A program made the position numbers and the translations under genes. 64,000 nucleotides of DNA from Corynebacterium sp. P4-C1 (GTDB lineage Bacteria > Actinomycetota > Actinomycetes > Mycobacteriales > Mycobacteriaceae): assembly GCF_030503595.1 (NCBI RefSeq), contig NZ_CP129966.1, positions 868,001-932,000 on the forward strand, written 5' to 3'. Below are positions 55,944 through 64,000 of this stretch, one piece after another. Numbering within the stretch: the first letter of the stretch is position 1; each line of letters starts with the position of its first letter. The notes under the pieces were generated by a model that was not told where the DNA came from, made no database searches, and saw only the letters and a program-made list of their open reading frames with translations.

Positions 55944-57413
55944 GTGCCAACTAATTCCGAGTGCGCCGTCGTCGTTTTGGCGGCCGGTGCCGGAACCCGC
56001 ATGAAGTCGACGACGCAGAAGACCCTCCACGAAATCGGCGGGCGCAGCCTCTTGTCGCATTCGCTGCACGCGGCCGCCGGGATCTCCCCCGCCCACCTCG
56101 TCGCCGTGGTCGGCCACCAGCGCGACCAGGTCTCCCCGGCCGTGGACGGCATCGCCGAGGACATGCAGGTAACCATCCTCCAGGCCGTCCAGGAGGAGCA
56201 GAATGGCACCGGCCACGCCGTGCAGGTCGGCTTGGGCGCCATCCCCGATTTCAACGGAACTGTCGTGGTCACCAATGGCGATGTGCCGCTGCTGCGGACG
56301 GAGACGATCGAGGCGCTCGTCGATAAGCATGAAAGCGCGCAGGCCGCTGTAACTGTGCTGTCCCTGGAATTCGAGGACCCGACGGGCTACGGGCGCATCA
56401 TCCGCGACAGCGACGGCAACGTGCGCGAAATCGTCGAGGAAAAGGACGCGAACGACGAACAGCGCGCGGTCACCGAGGTCAACTCCGGTGTCTTCGCTTT
56501 CGACGGCGCTGTACTGCGTGATGCGCTGACCCGCATCAACTCCGATAACGCGCAGGGTGAGCTGTACATCACCGACGTGCTCGGCATCGCGGTGAACGAC
56601 GGCCGGACCGTCACTGCGTTCACCGCCCCCGACGCGCGGGAGCTCGCCGGCGTCAACGACCGCGTGCAGCTCGCCGCCGCCGGCAAGGAACTCAACCGCC
56701 GCCTCGTCGAGCGCGCCATGCGCGGCGGCGCCACCATCGTCGACCCTGACACCACCTGGATTGGCGTCGACGTGGAAATCGGCCAGGACGTCACCATCCA
56801 CCCGAACACCCAGCTGTGGGGCTCCACCGTGATCGGCGACGGCGCCGTCGTCGGCCCCGACACCACCCTGACCGACTTCGAGGTCGGGACCCGCGCCTCC
56901 GTTGTGCGCACCCACGGCGAACTCGGCGTCGTCGGCGAAGAAGCCGCCGTGGGCCCGTTTACCTACATCCGCCCGGGCACCACCCTCGGCGCACGCGGCA
57001 AGCTCGGCGGCTTCGTCGAGGCCAAGAACGCGCAGATCGGCGACGGCTCGAAGGTGCCCCACCTGACCTACATCGGCGACGCGACCGTAGGCCGTGAATC
57101 GAATATCGGCGCCTCCAGCGTCTTCGTCAACTACGACGGCGTGAACAAGCACCGCACCACCATCGGCGACCACTGCCGCACAGGCTCCGACACCATGTTC
57201 GTCGCTCCCGTCACGGTCGGCGATGGGGCGTACACCGGCGCAGGTACAGTAGTGACTAAAGATGTGCCCGCCGGCGCCCTCGCCGTCAAGGAAGGACACC
57301 AGCGCAACATCGAAGGCTGGGTGGAGAAGAACCGCCCCGGCACGGACGCGGCCGAAGCCTCCCAGCGCGCACGCGAGAGTGAACTGAAAGGTGACACCAC
57401 CAATGACCGGTAA
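55944..57413 (+). CDS. glmU: bifunctional UDP-GlcNAc pyrophosphorylase / GlcN-1-P acetyltransferase
   Basis: Makes UDP-GlcNAc for peptidoglycan. 489 aa. Uridyltransferase domain with [38 protein letters not shown] and [10 protein letters not shown]; left-handed beta-helix acetyltransferase domain from about residue 255 with hexapeptide repeats, [17 protein letters not shown] and [15 protein letters not shown]. Start GTG with AAGGAG upstream. Overlaps prs by eleven bases. Confidence 0.96.
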   Translation: MPTNSECAVVVLAAGAGTRMKSTTQKTLHEIGGRSLLSHSLHAAAGISPAHLVAVVGHQRDQVSPAVDGIAEDMQVTILQAVQEEQNGTGHAVQVGLGAIPDFNGTVVVTNGDVPLLRTETIEALVDKHESAQAAVTVLSLEFEDPTGYGRIIRDSDGNVREIVEEKDANDEQRAVTEVNSGVFAFDGAVLRDALTRINSDNAQGELYITDVLGIAVNDGRTVTAFTAPDARELAGVNDRVQLAAAGKELNRRLVERAMRGGATIVDPDTTWIGVDVEIGQDVTIHPNTQLWGSTVIGDGAVVGPDTTLTDFEVGTRASVVRTHGELGVVGEEAAVGPFTYIRPGTTLGARGKLGGFVEAKNAQIGDGSKVPHLTYIGDATVGRESNIGASSVFVNYDGVNKHRTTIGDHCRTGSDTMFVAPVTVGDGAYTGAGTVVTKDVPAGALAVKEGHQRNIEGWVEKNRPGTDAAEASQRARESELKGDTTNDR

Positions 57414-58380
57414 GAAAGTCGAAAGCCACAAGGACCTCAAGGTCTTCTCCGGCCGGGCCCATCCCGAGCTCGCCGAAAAGGTCGCCGAGGAGCTGGGCAT
57501 CGACCTCGTGCCCACCACCGCACGCGACTTCGCCAACGGCGAGATCTTCATCCGCTTCGACGAGTCCGTCCGCGGCGCCGACTGCTTTGTCATGCAGTCC
57601 CACACCCAGCCGCTGAACAAGTGGCTGATGGAGCAGCTCATCATGATCGACGCGCTCAAGCGCGGCTCCGCCAAGCGCATCACCGCGATCCTGCCGTTCT
57701 ACCCGTACGCGCGCCAGGACAAGAAGCACCGCGGCCGCGAGCCGATCTCCGCCCGCCTAGTCGCAGACCTGCTCACCGCTGCCGGAGCGGACCGCATTGT
57801 CTCCGTCGACCTGCACACGGACCAGATCCAAGGCTTTTTCGACGGACCGGTCGACCACATGCACGCGATGCCGATCCTGACCGACTACATCAAGTCAAAG
57901 TATCCGCTGGACAACCTCGTAGTGGTCTCCCCGGATGCGGGCCGCGTGAAAACCGCTGAGAAGTGGGCCAACACGCTCGGCGATGCCCCGATGGCTTTCG
58001 TGCACAAGACCCGCGACATCGATGCCGCGAACAAGGTCGTGTCCAACCGCGTCGTCGGTGATGTTCAGGGCAAGGACTGCGTCCTGCTCGACGACATGAT
58101 CGACACCGGCGGTACCATCGCCGGCGCGGTCGGCGTGCTCAAGGATGCCGGTGCCCGTTCGGTGGTCATCGCCACCACCCACGGCGTCTTCTCCGATCCG
58201 GCACGCGAGCGCCTGTCCACCTGCGGCGCGGAGGAGGTCATCACGACCGACACTCTGCCGCAGTCCACGGAGGGCTGGAGCAACCTCACCGTTCTCTCCA
58301 TCGCCCCGCTTCTCGCGCGCACGATCCACGAGATCTTCGAGAACGGCTCCGTGACCACCCTCTTCGAGGGCCAGGCCTAG
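57403..58380 (+). CDS. prs: ribose-phosphate pyrophosphokinase
   Basis: Makes PRPP from ribose-5-P and ATP. 325 aa. [71 protein letters not shown] and PRPP loop [16 protein letters not shown] are complete. ATG 57403 lies eleven bases behind GAAAGG, inside the glmU end, so the two are coupled. Confidence 0.96.
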   Translation: MTGKKVESHKDLKVFSGRAHPELAEKVAEELGIDLVPTTARDFANGEIFIRFDESVRGADCFVMQSHTQPLNKWLMEQLIMIDALKRGSAKRITAILPFYPYARQDKKHRGREPISARLVADLLTAAGADRIVSVDLHTDQIQGFFDGPVDHMHAMPILTDYIKSKYPLDNLVVVSPDAGRVKTAEKWANTLGDAPMAFVHKTRDIDAANKVVSNRVVGDVQGKDCVLLDDMIDTGGTIAGAVGVLKDAGARSVVIATTHGVFSDPARERLSTCGAEEVITTDTLPQSTEGWSNLTVLSIAPLLARTIHEIFENGSVTTLFEGQA

Positions 58381-58395
58381 CACCTTTTCCAGGTA

Positions 58396-58480
58396 CCTAC
58401 TCCAAGGCACCTATTCACCGCCGAGCGCGTAGCCACCCCATCGCGCCGACCTTGTGGATAGGCCTCCTGGAGTAGGTTTT
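58396..58480 (+). terminator. possible long-loop terminator of prs
   Basis: CCTACTCCA (58396-58404) is complementary to TGGAGTAGG (58468-58476), followed by TTTT. The 63-base loop is long, so this is a weak candidate. Confidence 0.35.
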
Positions 58481-58527
58481 CTCGTTTTCGAGCGGTGTGC
58501 GCGCGCCCTCGCATAAACTTCGCAAAC

Positions 58528-59904
58528 ATGGTTTCACCGAAAGTAGCAACCGCACCGCTTATCGACGGCCCCTCCCTCACCTCCGAACGCCGCCGCGTGG
58601 TAGCAGCCACGACGGTGGGCACTGCCATCGAGTGGTACGACTTCTTCCTTTACGCCGCCACCGCCGGCTTGGTGTTCAAAGCCGCGATATTCACCCCGCT
58701 GGGCCCGGCCGGCGGAACTTTATTCGCATTCCTCACCGTCGGACTGTCGTTCCTGTTCCGCCCGCTCGGCGCGTTTTTGGCGGGGCATTTCGCGGACAAG
58801 CTCGGCCGCCGCGCGGTCCTCATGGTGACACTGTTGGCGATGGGCGGCGCCACCACTCTGATCGGCCTGCTCCCCACCTACGAGACGATCGGCGTCCTCT
58901 CCCCTGTCTTGCTCGTCCTGCTGCGCCTGGTGCAGGGCATTTCCGCCGGCGGCGAGTGGGGCTCGGCTGTCCTGCTGGCCGTCGAGCACGCCCCGGACGG
59001 CAAACGCGGACTCTTCGGCGCGAGTCCGCAGATCGGCGCCCCGGCTGGCCTGCTGCTATCGTCCGGGGCGCTGTATCTGATGAATATCATCGCCCCGGGC
59101 GACGCCTTCCTCGAGTGGGGGTGGCGCGTACCGTTCCTCTTCTCCGCCTTGCTGGTCCTGCTCGGCTGGTGGGTGCGTAAGGGAGTGGATGAATCACCGG
59201 TGTACGAGGAAATGGCGGAGATTTCCTCCAACCAGACATCCAATCCAATCGGAACCCTGTTCCGGAACTACACCCCCGTTGTCATCGCTGGCGCTCTACT
59301 CTTCGCCGCGAATAGCGTTCTGGGATATATGACCACCGGCGGGTACATCCAGAACTACACCACCGATCCGGACGGAATGGCCCTCGACCGTGGCCCGATT
59401 CTTTTCGCCGTCACCGTCGCCGGCGCGGTGTGGATGGTCTCCACGTTCTTCACCGGCTGGCTCTCCGACCGGCTCGGGCGAAAGACCACCCTCGTTGGAG
59501 GTTTTGTCGTTCAGATCGTAGCCGCTCTCGTTCTTTTCCCGCTGGTGAACACGGCGGACATGGGAAAGATCTACGTCGCCCTAATCTTCCTCGCTCTCGC
59601 GCTCGGCTTCACTTACGGACAGATTGCAGCACTGTATGCCGAGCTTTTCCCCGCATCGGTCCGCGCGTCAGGCACGTCGATCACCTACGCCATCGGCGCG
59701 ATCCTCGGCGGCGCATTCACTCCGTTCATTGCATCCTGGATCTACGAGGCCACTGGCTCATCGTGGGGCATCACCACCTACCTGGTCGGCGCGAGTGTCA
59801 TCGGACTCGCCGTGGCTGTGTGTCTCCGGGAGCGCGCGGACATTCCGCTCGACCCTAGCAACGAACACGTGCAGCGCACCGGCCATTTCATCTGGCAACG
59901 CTAG
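58528..59904 (+). CDS. MFS transporter, metabolite:H+ symporter (MHS) family
   Basis: 458 aa, 12 helices. MHS family marks: TAIEWYDFFLYAATAGLVF, GHFADKLGRRAVLMVTLL, GISAGGEWGSAVLLAVEHAP and a motif-A repeat GWLSDRLGRKTTLVGG. Relatives such as ShiA, KgtP and ProP import shikimate, 2-oxoglutarate or betaine; the exact substrate is unclear. ATG 58528 follows a TAAACT box by nine bases. Confidence 0.88.
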   Translation: MVSPKVATAPLIDGPSLTSERRRVVAATTVGTAIEWYDFFLYAATAGLVFKAAIFTPLGPAGGTLFAFLTVGLSFLFRPLGAFLAGHFADKLGRRAVLMVTLLAMGGATTLIGLLPTYETIGVLSPVLLVLLRLVQGISAGGEWGSAVLLAVEHAPDGKRGLFGASPQIGAPAGLLLSSGALYLMNIIAPGDAFLEWGWRVPFLFSALLVLLGWWVRKGVDESPVYEEMAEISSNQTSNPIGTLFRNYTPVVIAGALLFAANSVLGYMTTGGYIQNYTTDPDGMALDRGPILFAVTVAGAVWMVSTFFTGWLSDRLGRKTTLVGGFVVQIVAALVLFPLVNTADMGKIYVALIFLALALGFTYGQIAALYAELFPASVRASGTSITYAIGAILGGAFTPFIASWIYEATGSSWGITTYLVGASVIGLAVAVCLRERADIPLDPSNEHVQRTGHFIWQR

Positions 59905-60027
59905 GTTTGGTCCGGCCCAGCCCGGTCTGCTAATCTCGTGACCTGTCTCGGCGAGGGACCCCACTTGCACGGATACGCGCAAGCAGGGCCGTTATCGACG
60001 CGATGAATCATCACAGACTTTTCTCCC

Positions 60028-60074
60028 AAAAAGCCTGCGGTCACTCGACGAGCACACGTGGCCGCAGGCTTTTT
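60028..60074 (+). terminator. intrinsic terminator or attenuator upstream of rplY
   Basis: AAAAAGCCTGCGG (60028-60040) pairs perfectly with CCGCAGGCTTTTT (60062-60074), 13 bp, with a 21-base loop and a T-run inside the 3' arm. It ends 44 bases before the rplY start. A promoter-like pair TTGGTC (59909-59914) and TAATCT (59933-59938 region) lies upstream, so this may close a leader RNA rather than the MHS gene. Confidence 0.75.
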
Positions 60075-60118
60075 CTGTGGCTCATCGAACCTACGCATCA
60101 CTAGAAGGAGAAAGCATC

Positions 60119-60781
60119 ATGGCGAATAAGTTCCCGACTATCCAGGCTGAGAAGCGCGATGAGTTCGGCAAGGGCTCCGCTCGCCGTCTGCGCGCCGCTG
60201 GCCGCGTCCCGGGCGTCCTGTACAGCAACGGCGAGGACAACCTCCACTTCCACGTGGACATCCTCGAGATCACCGCTCTCGTGCGCAACGACGGCACCAA
60301 CGCCATTCTCGAGCTCGAGGTTGACGGCGACAAGAACCTCGCGATGGTTAAGCACGTCGACCAGAACGTCCTGACCCTGAACATCGACCACATCGACCTC
60401 TTCGGCGTCAAGCGCGGCGAGAAGGTCACCGTCGAGGTTCCGGTCATCTACGAGGGCGAGGCCGCCCCGGACGCTGTGATTCTCCAGGAGATCGACGTTG
60501 TCGAGATCGAGGTCGACGCTCTGAACATTCCAGACGAGATCGTCGTGTCCATCGAGGGCAAGGAGATCGGCGACCAGATCTTCGCCAGCGACCTGCCGCT
60601 GCCGGAGGGTTCCGAGCTGATCACCGATCCGGAGCAGCTGGCGATCAACGTCACCTACGAGCAGGTTGACGAGGAGCTCGAGTCTGAGGCTGAGGACGCT
60701 GAGGAAGGCGGAGCCGAGGCTGGCGCCGACTCCGAGGAGGGCGCAGAGGAGGGCGAGTCCGAGGACGACTCCGAGGAGTAA
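60119..60781 (+). CDS. rplY: 50S ribosomal protein L25/general stress protein Ctc
   Basis: Binds 5S rRNA. 220 aa. N-terminal L25 domain (EFGKGSARRLRAAGRVPGVLY in two parts, FHVDILEITALV), C-terminal TL5 domain (VPVIYEGEAAPDAVILQEID, ADLNIP-like ALNIPDEIVVSIEG) and a 40-residue Glu/Asp-rich tail. RBS AGAAGGAG at 60103-60110. Confidence 0.96.
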   Translation: MANKFPTIQAEKRDEFGKGSARRLRAAGRVPGVLYSNGEDNLHFHVDILEITALVRNDGTNAILELEVDGDKNLAMVKHVDQNVLTLNIDHIDLFGVKRGEKVTVEVPVIYEGEAAPDAVILQEIDVVEIEVDALNIPDEIVVSIEGKEIGDQIFASDLPLPEGSELITDPEQLAINVTYEQVDEELESEAEDAEEGGAEAGADSEEGAEEGESEDDSEE

Positions 60782-60866
60782 GCCTTCGCTTATCGACGCC
60801 CGCGTCTTAACGGCCGGCGACCCCACCACGGGGTTACCGGCCGTTTATTCATTTATTCTGGTGTGC

Positions 60867-61433
60867 ATGGCTGCTGATTCCACCGCCCCGGTTCTGGTCG
60901 TCGGCTTGGGAAACCCCGGCACGATCTACTCGCAGACCCGCCATAATGCGGGAGTGATGGTCATCGAGGAACTGCTCGACCGCGCCACCCCGATGCCGGC
61001 ACAGTTGAGCGTGCACAAGAAGACCAACACGGAGGTCGCCGAACTCACGGCCGGCCGTCTCACCGACCGGCGCACGATTCTCGCCCGCACCCGCAGCTTC
61101 ATGAATGTCTCGGGCGGCCCGGTGAAAGCCCTCGCCACCTACTACGGCGTGAACCCAGAAAATATCTACGTTGTCTACGACGAGCTCGACCTCGACTTCG
61201 GCCAGGTCAAGCTCCGGCTCGGCGGCGGCGACCACGGCCACAACGGATTGAAGTCCGTGACCAAGTCACTGGGCACCCCCAACTACAACCGCCTCGCCGT
61301 TGGCATCGGCCGCCCGCCGGGCCGCCAAGCCCCCGCCGACTACGTGCTCAAGCCGTTTGCCAAGCAGGAGGCGGCGGAATTGCCCATCACGCTCGCCGAC
61401 GCCGCCGACGAGCTCATCGCCGCCATCTCGTAG
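60867..61433 (+). CDS. pth: peptidyl-tRNA hydrolase (first copy)
   Basis: Recycles peptidyl-tRNA. About 188 aa. VVGLGNPGTIYSQTRHNAG (catalytic His), RTRSFMNVSGGPVKAL, YDELDLDFGQVKLRLGGGDHGHNGLKS (in parts, catalytic Asp and Asn) and VGIGRPPGRQ are present. ATG 60867 lies behind a TATTCT box. A second pth starts 1.0 kb downstream; the two are related but clearly diverged. Confidence 0.94.
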   Translation: MAADSTAPVLVVGLGNPGTIYSQTRHNAGVMVIEELLDRATPMPAQLSVHKKTNTEVAELTAGRLTDRRTILARTRSFMNVSGGPVKALATYYGVNPENIYVVYDELDLDFGQVKLRLGGGDHGHNGLKSVTKSLGTPNYNRLAVGIGRPPGRQAPADYVLKPFAKQEAAELPITLADAADELIAAIS

Positions 61434-61480
61434 AAAGGGACTGCCATGCGAACTCGAACCGCGCCAGTCGTAACCACCGT

Positions 61481-62431
61481 CTAACGACCCAGCAGCTTCG
61501 CCTCGATCTCCGCGGCGGGGCCCTCCTGGAGTTTCCCGGCGAACTCGTCGCCGACGAGGCAGTAGGAGTAGTCCGGGTTCTCCCGCAGTGGCTTCTGCAT
61601 CGCGTTGAGCTGCGGGTACAGCGGCGGCAGATCGGGGTGCTCGCGAGTAAAGCGGCTTTCCACGCCACGGGCGTAGCGGCCGGAGAAGGCGCGAGTGGAC
61701 ACGGAGGTGCCACCGGCTTTCAGGATGGAGCGGTTGGTCTGGCTGGTGCCGGCTTCGTCGGCAAGCAGGAATGCACTGCCGCAGGCAACGGATACCGCGC
61801 CCCACTCGATGAGCCGCTCGACGTCCTCGGAGGTCCGCGCGCCGCCAGCGGCGATCATGGGAATGTTCACGTGGCGGAAAATGCCGCTGAGCAGCTGCTC
61901 CAGGTCGCGCTCGTCGGGCTCTTCGGTGATCGTCCACGTGGAGCGGTGGCCGCCGGCCTTCGGGCCTTGGACAATCAGTCCGTCGGCACCGAGTTCCGCT
62001 GCCTTGATCGCGTCTACTTCATTGGTCACCGTCACCCACGCCTGAATGCCGGCGTCGTGGATGCGTGCGAATTCCGCCTCCGTGAAGCAGCCGAAGGTGC
62101 AGGAAATAATCGTCGCGCGACCGTCGGCAAGCGCGAGGTCGAGTTTGTCGTGGAAGCCGAATGTGTAATCCGGCTCAGGAATCTCGGCCCCGAGCTCTGC
62201 GGCGGCCGCTTCGAGGTCCTCCCGGCGCGGCTCCTCGCGCTGCGGGTAGAACAGGTTAATGCCGAACGGCTCCTCCACCCGGCTGAGTTCGTCGCGCGCT
62301 TGGTCGAGCGGGCATGTCCCCCACGCGAGGAAGCCGAAGCCGACGGCATTCACGAGTTCGGGGGTACTCGGGCCGCCCGCCATGGGGGCTGCGACGATGC
62401 GGGGCAGGCGTGCGGGAAGATCTGGTGGCAT
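61481..62431 (-). CDS. nitronate monooxygenase family flavoprotein
   Basis: 316 aa, FMN-binding TIM barrel. PRIVAAPMAGGPSTPELVNAV, ATIISCTFGCFTEAEF, GADGLIVQGPKAGGHRSTW (catalytic His) and MIAAGGARTSEDVERLIEWGA fit the 2-nitropropane dioxygenase/NMO family. Converts propionate-3-nitronate or related nitronates. ATG 62431 gives MPPDLPARLP. Sits between two pth genes on the opposite strand. Confidence 0.88.
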   Translation of the reverse strand: MPPDLPARLPRIVAAPMAGGPSTPELVNAVGFGFLAWGTCPLDQARDELSRVEEPFGINLFYPQREEPRREDLEAAAAELGAEIPEPDYTFGFHDKLDLALADGRATIISCTFGCFTEAEFARIHDAGIQAWVTVTNEVDAIKAAELGADGLIVQGPKAGGHRSTWTITEEPDERDLEQLLSGIFRHVNIPMIAAGGARTSEDVERLIEWGAVSVACGSAFLLADEAGTSQTNRSILKAGGTSVSTRAFSGRYARGVESRFTREHPDLPPLYPQLNAMQKPLRENPDYSYCLVGDEFAGKLQEGPAAEIEAKLLGR

Positions 62432-62471
62432 GACGCCCACACTAGCAACATGGCCCCTTAGACTGGGCTGC

Positions 62472-63083
62472 GTGTTCGATAAACTCCGCGCCCTGTTCAC
62501 GTCCCGCCGGCCCACGCACAGTCCCGAGTTTCCCGATGCAGAGTGGCTCATCGTCGGATTGGGCAACCCCGGCGCGAAATACGCCGCTACCCGCCACAAC
62601 GTGGGATACATGGCGCTCAACGAGCTTGTCGGCGCTGCGCTGAACCCCCTTCCCGGCTTCAAAGCGCACACAGCACCAGTTCCGGGCACGTCCGCTCTGG
62701 CAGTGCGTTCGACGACCTTCATGAACAACAGCGGCGAGGGCGTCGCCCCAGTCGCGGAGAAGCTCGGAATCCCGCCAGAGCGGATCATTGTCCTGCACGA
62801 CGAGCTGGACCTGCCCGCGGGCAAGGTGCGCATCAAGCAGGGCGGTAACGAGAACGGCCACAACGGCCTGAAATCCCTGACGGAGCAGTTAGGCACACGG
62901 GACTACATCCGGGTCCGTATGGGCATCGGCCGCCCACCGAAAGGGATGCCAGTTCCAGATTGGATGCTTAGCCCCATCGATGACGAAGGGCTCGATGAGC
63001 AGATAGCCACCGCCGCCGAGGCAGCCCGCCTCGTCGTCGCTGAAGGTCTGCAGCGCACGCAGAACCAGATCCACGCGCGGTGA
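62472..63083 (+). CDS. pth: peptidyl-tRNA hydrolase (second copy)
   Basis: 203 aa. WLIVGLGNPGAKYAATRHNVG, RSTTFMNNSGEGVAPVAEKLG, LHDELDLPAGKVRIKQGGNENGHNGLKS (in parts) and RMGIGRPPKGMPVPD. All catalytic residues are kept. Compared with the first copy it has about 20 extra N-terminal residues. GTG 62472 stands close behind a TAGACT box. Confidence 0.93.
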   Translation: MFDKLRALFTSRRPTHSPEFPDAEWLIVGLGNPGAKYAATRHNVGYMALNELVGAALNPLPGFKAHTAPVPGTSALAVRSTTFMNNSGEGVAPVAEKLGIPPERIIVLHDELDLPAGKVRIKQGGNENGHNGLKSLTEQLGTRDYIRVRMGIGRPPKGMPVPDWMLSPIDDEGLDEQIATAAEAARLVVAEGLQRTQNQIHAR

Positions 63084-63629
63084 CTAGCCGCGCAGCTTGC
63101 CTGCCATTTCCTCGAGGCGATCGCACATCGCGGCGAGCTCCTTGGCGCGGTGCGGCATCGGGTTGAAGCCGTCCTTCATTTCCATCGCCTGAATGAAGCC
63201 GAGCTGCTCGCGGATGTCGTGCATGTGGAAATTCGCGGCGATCTGGCGCCAGTGCTCGATCGCTCGGATAGCGCCGACGCCGCCGTAGCCGACGAACGCG
63301 ATGGGCTTGCCCACCCACTCCGGGCCCAGGGTGTCCACGGCGTTCTTCAGTGCGGCGGGCACGGAGTGGTTGTATTCGGGGGTGATGAAGATGAAGGCGT
63401 CGCACGCATCGATTGCCTGCGACCAGCGGGTCACCTCATCGTTGTCATACTGCTTGTTCATGAGCATGGGTAGCCCGGCGCCGTCGTAAAGCGGAAGCGC
63501 GTAATCCGCGAGGTCGATGAACTCGTAGTCGAACCCCTCCCGCTCGCCGATGCTCTCCTTCATCCAGTCCGCGACCTTCTCCGCAGTGCGTCCCTTACGG
63601 ATGGAACCGACGATCACACCGATCTTCAT
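63084..63629 (-). CDS. NADPH-dependent FMN reductase
   Basis: 181 aa flavodoxin-like fold. GVIVGSIRKGRTAEKVADW (FMN phosphate loop), ADYALPLYDGAGLPM, FITPEYNHSVPAALKNAVDTL and KPIAFVGYGGVGAIRAIEHW. Belongs to NAD(P)H-dependent quinone/FMN reductases. ATG 63629 has GAGGAG upstream. Confidence 0.92.
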   Translation of the reverse strand: MKIGVIVGSIRKGRTAEKVADWMKESIGEREGFDYEFIDLADYALPLYDGAGLPMLMNKQYDNDEVTRWSQAIDACDAFIFITPEYNHSVPAALKNAVDTLGPEWVGKPIAFVGYGGVGAIRAIEHWRQIAANFHMHDIREQLGFIQAMEMKDGFNPMPHRAKELAAMCDRLEEMAGKLRG

Positions 63630-63771
63630 AACGTCTCCTCTCAATTGCGTACAAGTCACCTAACTTCGCTCCCACTCTAACGGAGGCCGTCACGGCCTCC
63701 CGCTATGGAGCCCCAAGCAACTAGTGTGTTCAACGCACAAGACTGGCGGAAGAATTCCAGGGGGCTACAGC

Positions 63772-64000
63772 ATGGACGTCACCATTATCGGCGGAGGCTT
63801 TGCCGGCACGGCGGCCGCGATCAATTTGGCGCGAGCGAATCGTTCGGTTTGTTTGGTTGACGAGGGTAAGCCCCGCAACCGCTTCAGCGAGCACGCCCAC
63901 GGCATCCTTGGCCTAGACTCGATCAATCCCTCGGAGCTTCTTTCTAGAGCTCACGAAGAATTCGTGTCGTTCGGCGGAACGATTCTTCCTCAACGCGCGA
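63772..64000 (+). CDS. NAD(P)/FAD-dependent oxidoreductase, thioredoxin-reductase-like (3' end outside window)
   Basis: Only the first 76 residues are visible. They begin MDVTIIGGGFAGTAAAINLA, an FAD-binding GxGxxG motif, then LVDEGKPRNRFSEHAHGILGLD in two parts, which is the pattern of TrxB-like single proteins. RBS AGGGGG precedes the ATG. The CxxC redox motif, if present, would be beyond the window. Confidence 0.85.
   Translation, partial: MDVTIIGGGFAGTAAAINLARANRSVCLVDEGKPRNRFSEHAHGILGLDSINPSELLSRAHEEFVSFGGTILPQRA

Larger units (their letters stand above)
14762..60799. repeat. dispersed 12-mer family GCGTCGATAAGC
   Basis: The core GTCGATAAGC occurs 14 times in the backbone. Plus strand starts: 14764, 23627, 26823, 32475, 37959, 40401, 49315, 56319. 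Minus strand copies: 18208, 33029, 35308, 52086, 58557, 60788. Eight of these are the full 12-mer. Five lie in short intergenic gaps. There is none in 1-14460. Near-matches with one change (for example 42045, 43692, 50382) also occur. Confidence 0.85.

Noticed and set aside
61446..61484. 12-codon frame after the first pth with a plausible RBS (AAAGGGA)
   Set aside because: Too short to separate from chance and overlapping the end of the convergent gene.

Overview
The window looks like chromosome of a high-GC actinobacterium of the genus Corynebacterium. From about 14.47 kb onward the gene order (ychF, ispH, xseA/xseB, DUF4245, glpX, fumC, phoH, glyA, coaA, uppS, mca, DUF4307, greA, then mfd, glmU, prs, rplY, pth) is the conserved Corynebacterineae backbone. 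Mycothiol chemistry (mca) and GTG/TTG or apparently leaderless starts fit the same group. The species cannot be named from sequence alone.

Region 1 (1-14.46 kb) is a horizontally acquired copper island. It holds a Cu(I) ATPase of CPC type (copA, cut by the window edge), csoR, a CPH-type ATPase (copB), a heavy-metal-associated domain protein (copZ), a DUF305 lipoprotein, the two-component pair copR/copS, a CueP-like lipoprotein and a multicopper oxidase (copO, frameshifted). The copZ-copB-DUF305-GAPDH genes form one left-reading operon. Its promoter carries a near-perfect CsoR palindrome in the -35/-10 spacer. The operon ends in an archaeal-type (type II) glyceraldehyde-3-phosphate dehydrogenase, and facing it is the 3' part of a class I (metal-free) fructose-bisphosphate aldolase. 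This suggests a cargo of copper-tolerant glycolytic enzymes. An IS6-family element without target duplication joins the first part of a VKOR gene to the last part of the aldolase gene, which implies an IS-mediated deletion. The right edge is a scrapyard of a TlpA-like lipoprotein fragment, an IS3-type transposase fragment and a serine recombinase with in-frame stops, lying directly against ychF.

Region 2 (14.47-42.5 kb) is housekeeping backbone: translation-associated ATPase, a secreted metallophosphoesterase (two offsetting frameshifts), RmuC, isoprenoid synthesis (ispH, uppS), exonuclease VII, gluconeogenesis and TCA cycle (glpX, fumC), a TetR/MFS drug-efflux pair, PIN-PhoH ATPase, one-carbon and CoA metabolism (glyA, coaA), mycothiol detoxification (mca), greA and several small lipoproteins, an HNH protein and a Bax-inhibitor-like membrane protein.

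Region 3 (42.5-64 kb) holds a tRNA with UAA anticodon, a CPBP protease, a four-gene OpuB-type osmoprotectant ABC transporter, mfd, tRNA-Gln, a second copper-oxidase locus (two tandem multicopper oxidases, one Tat-exported and one without a signal, divergent from an MFS gene), glmU-prs, an MHS-family transporter, rplY, two pth paralogues flanking a nitronate monooxygenase, a flavin reductase and the start of a thioredoxin-reductase-like flavoprotein.

A short non-palindromic word, GCGTCGATAAGC, recurs far beyond chance through regions 2 and 3 and is absent from the copper island. It is the most unusual unexplained signal in the window. Two frameshifts (copO and the metallophosphoesterase) occur at the same 11-base context and may be assembly errors rather than true mutations.
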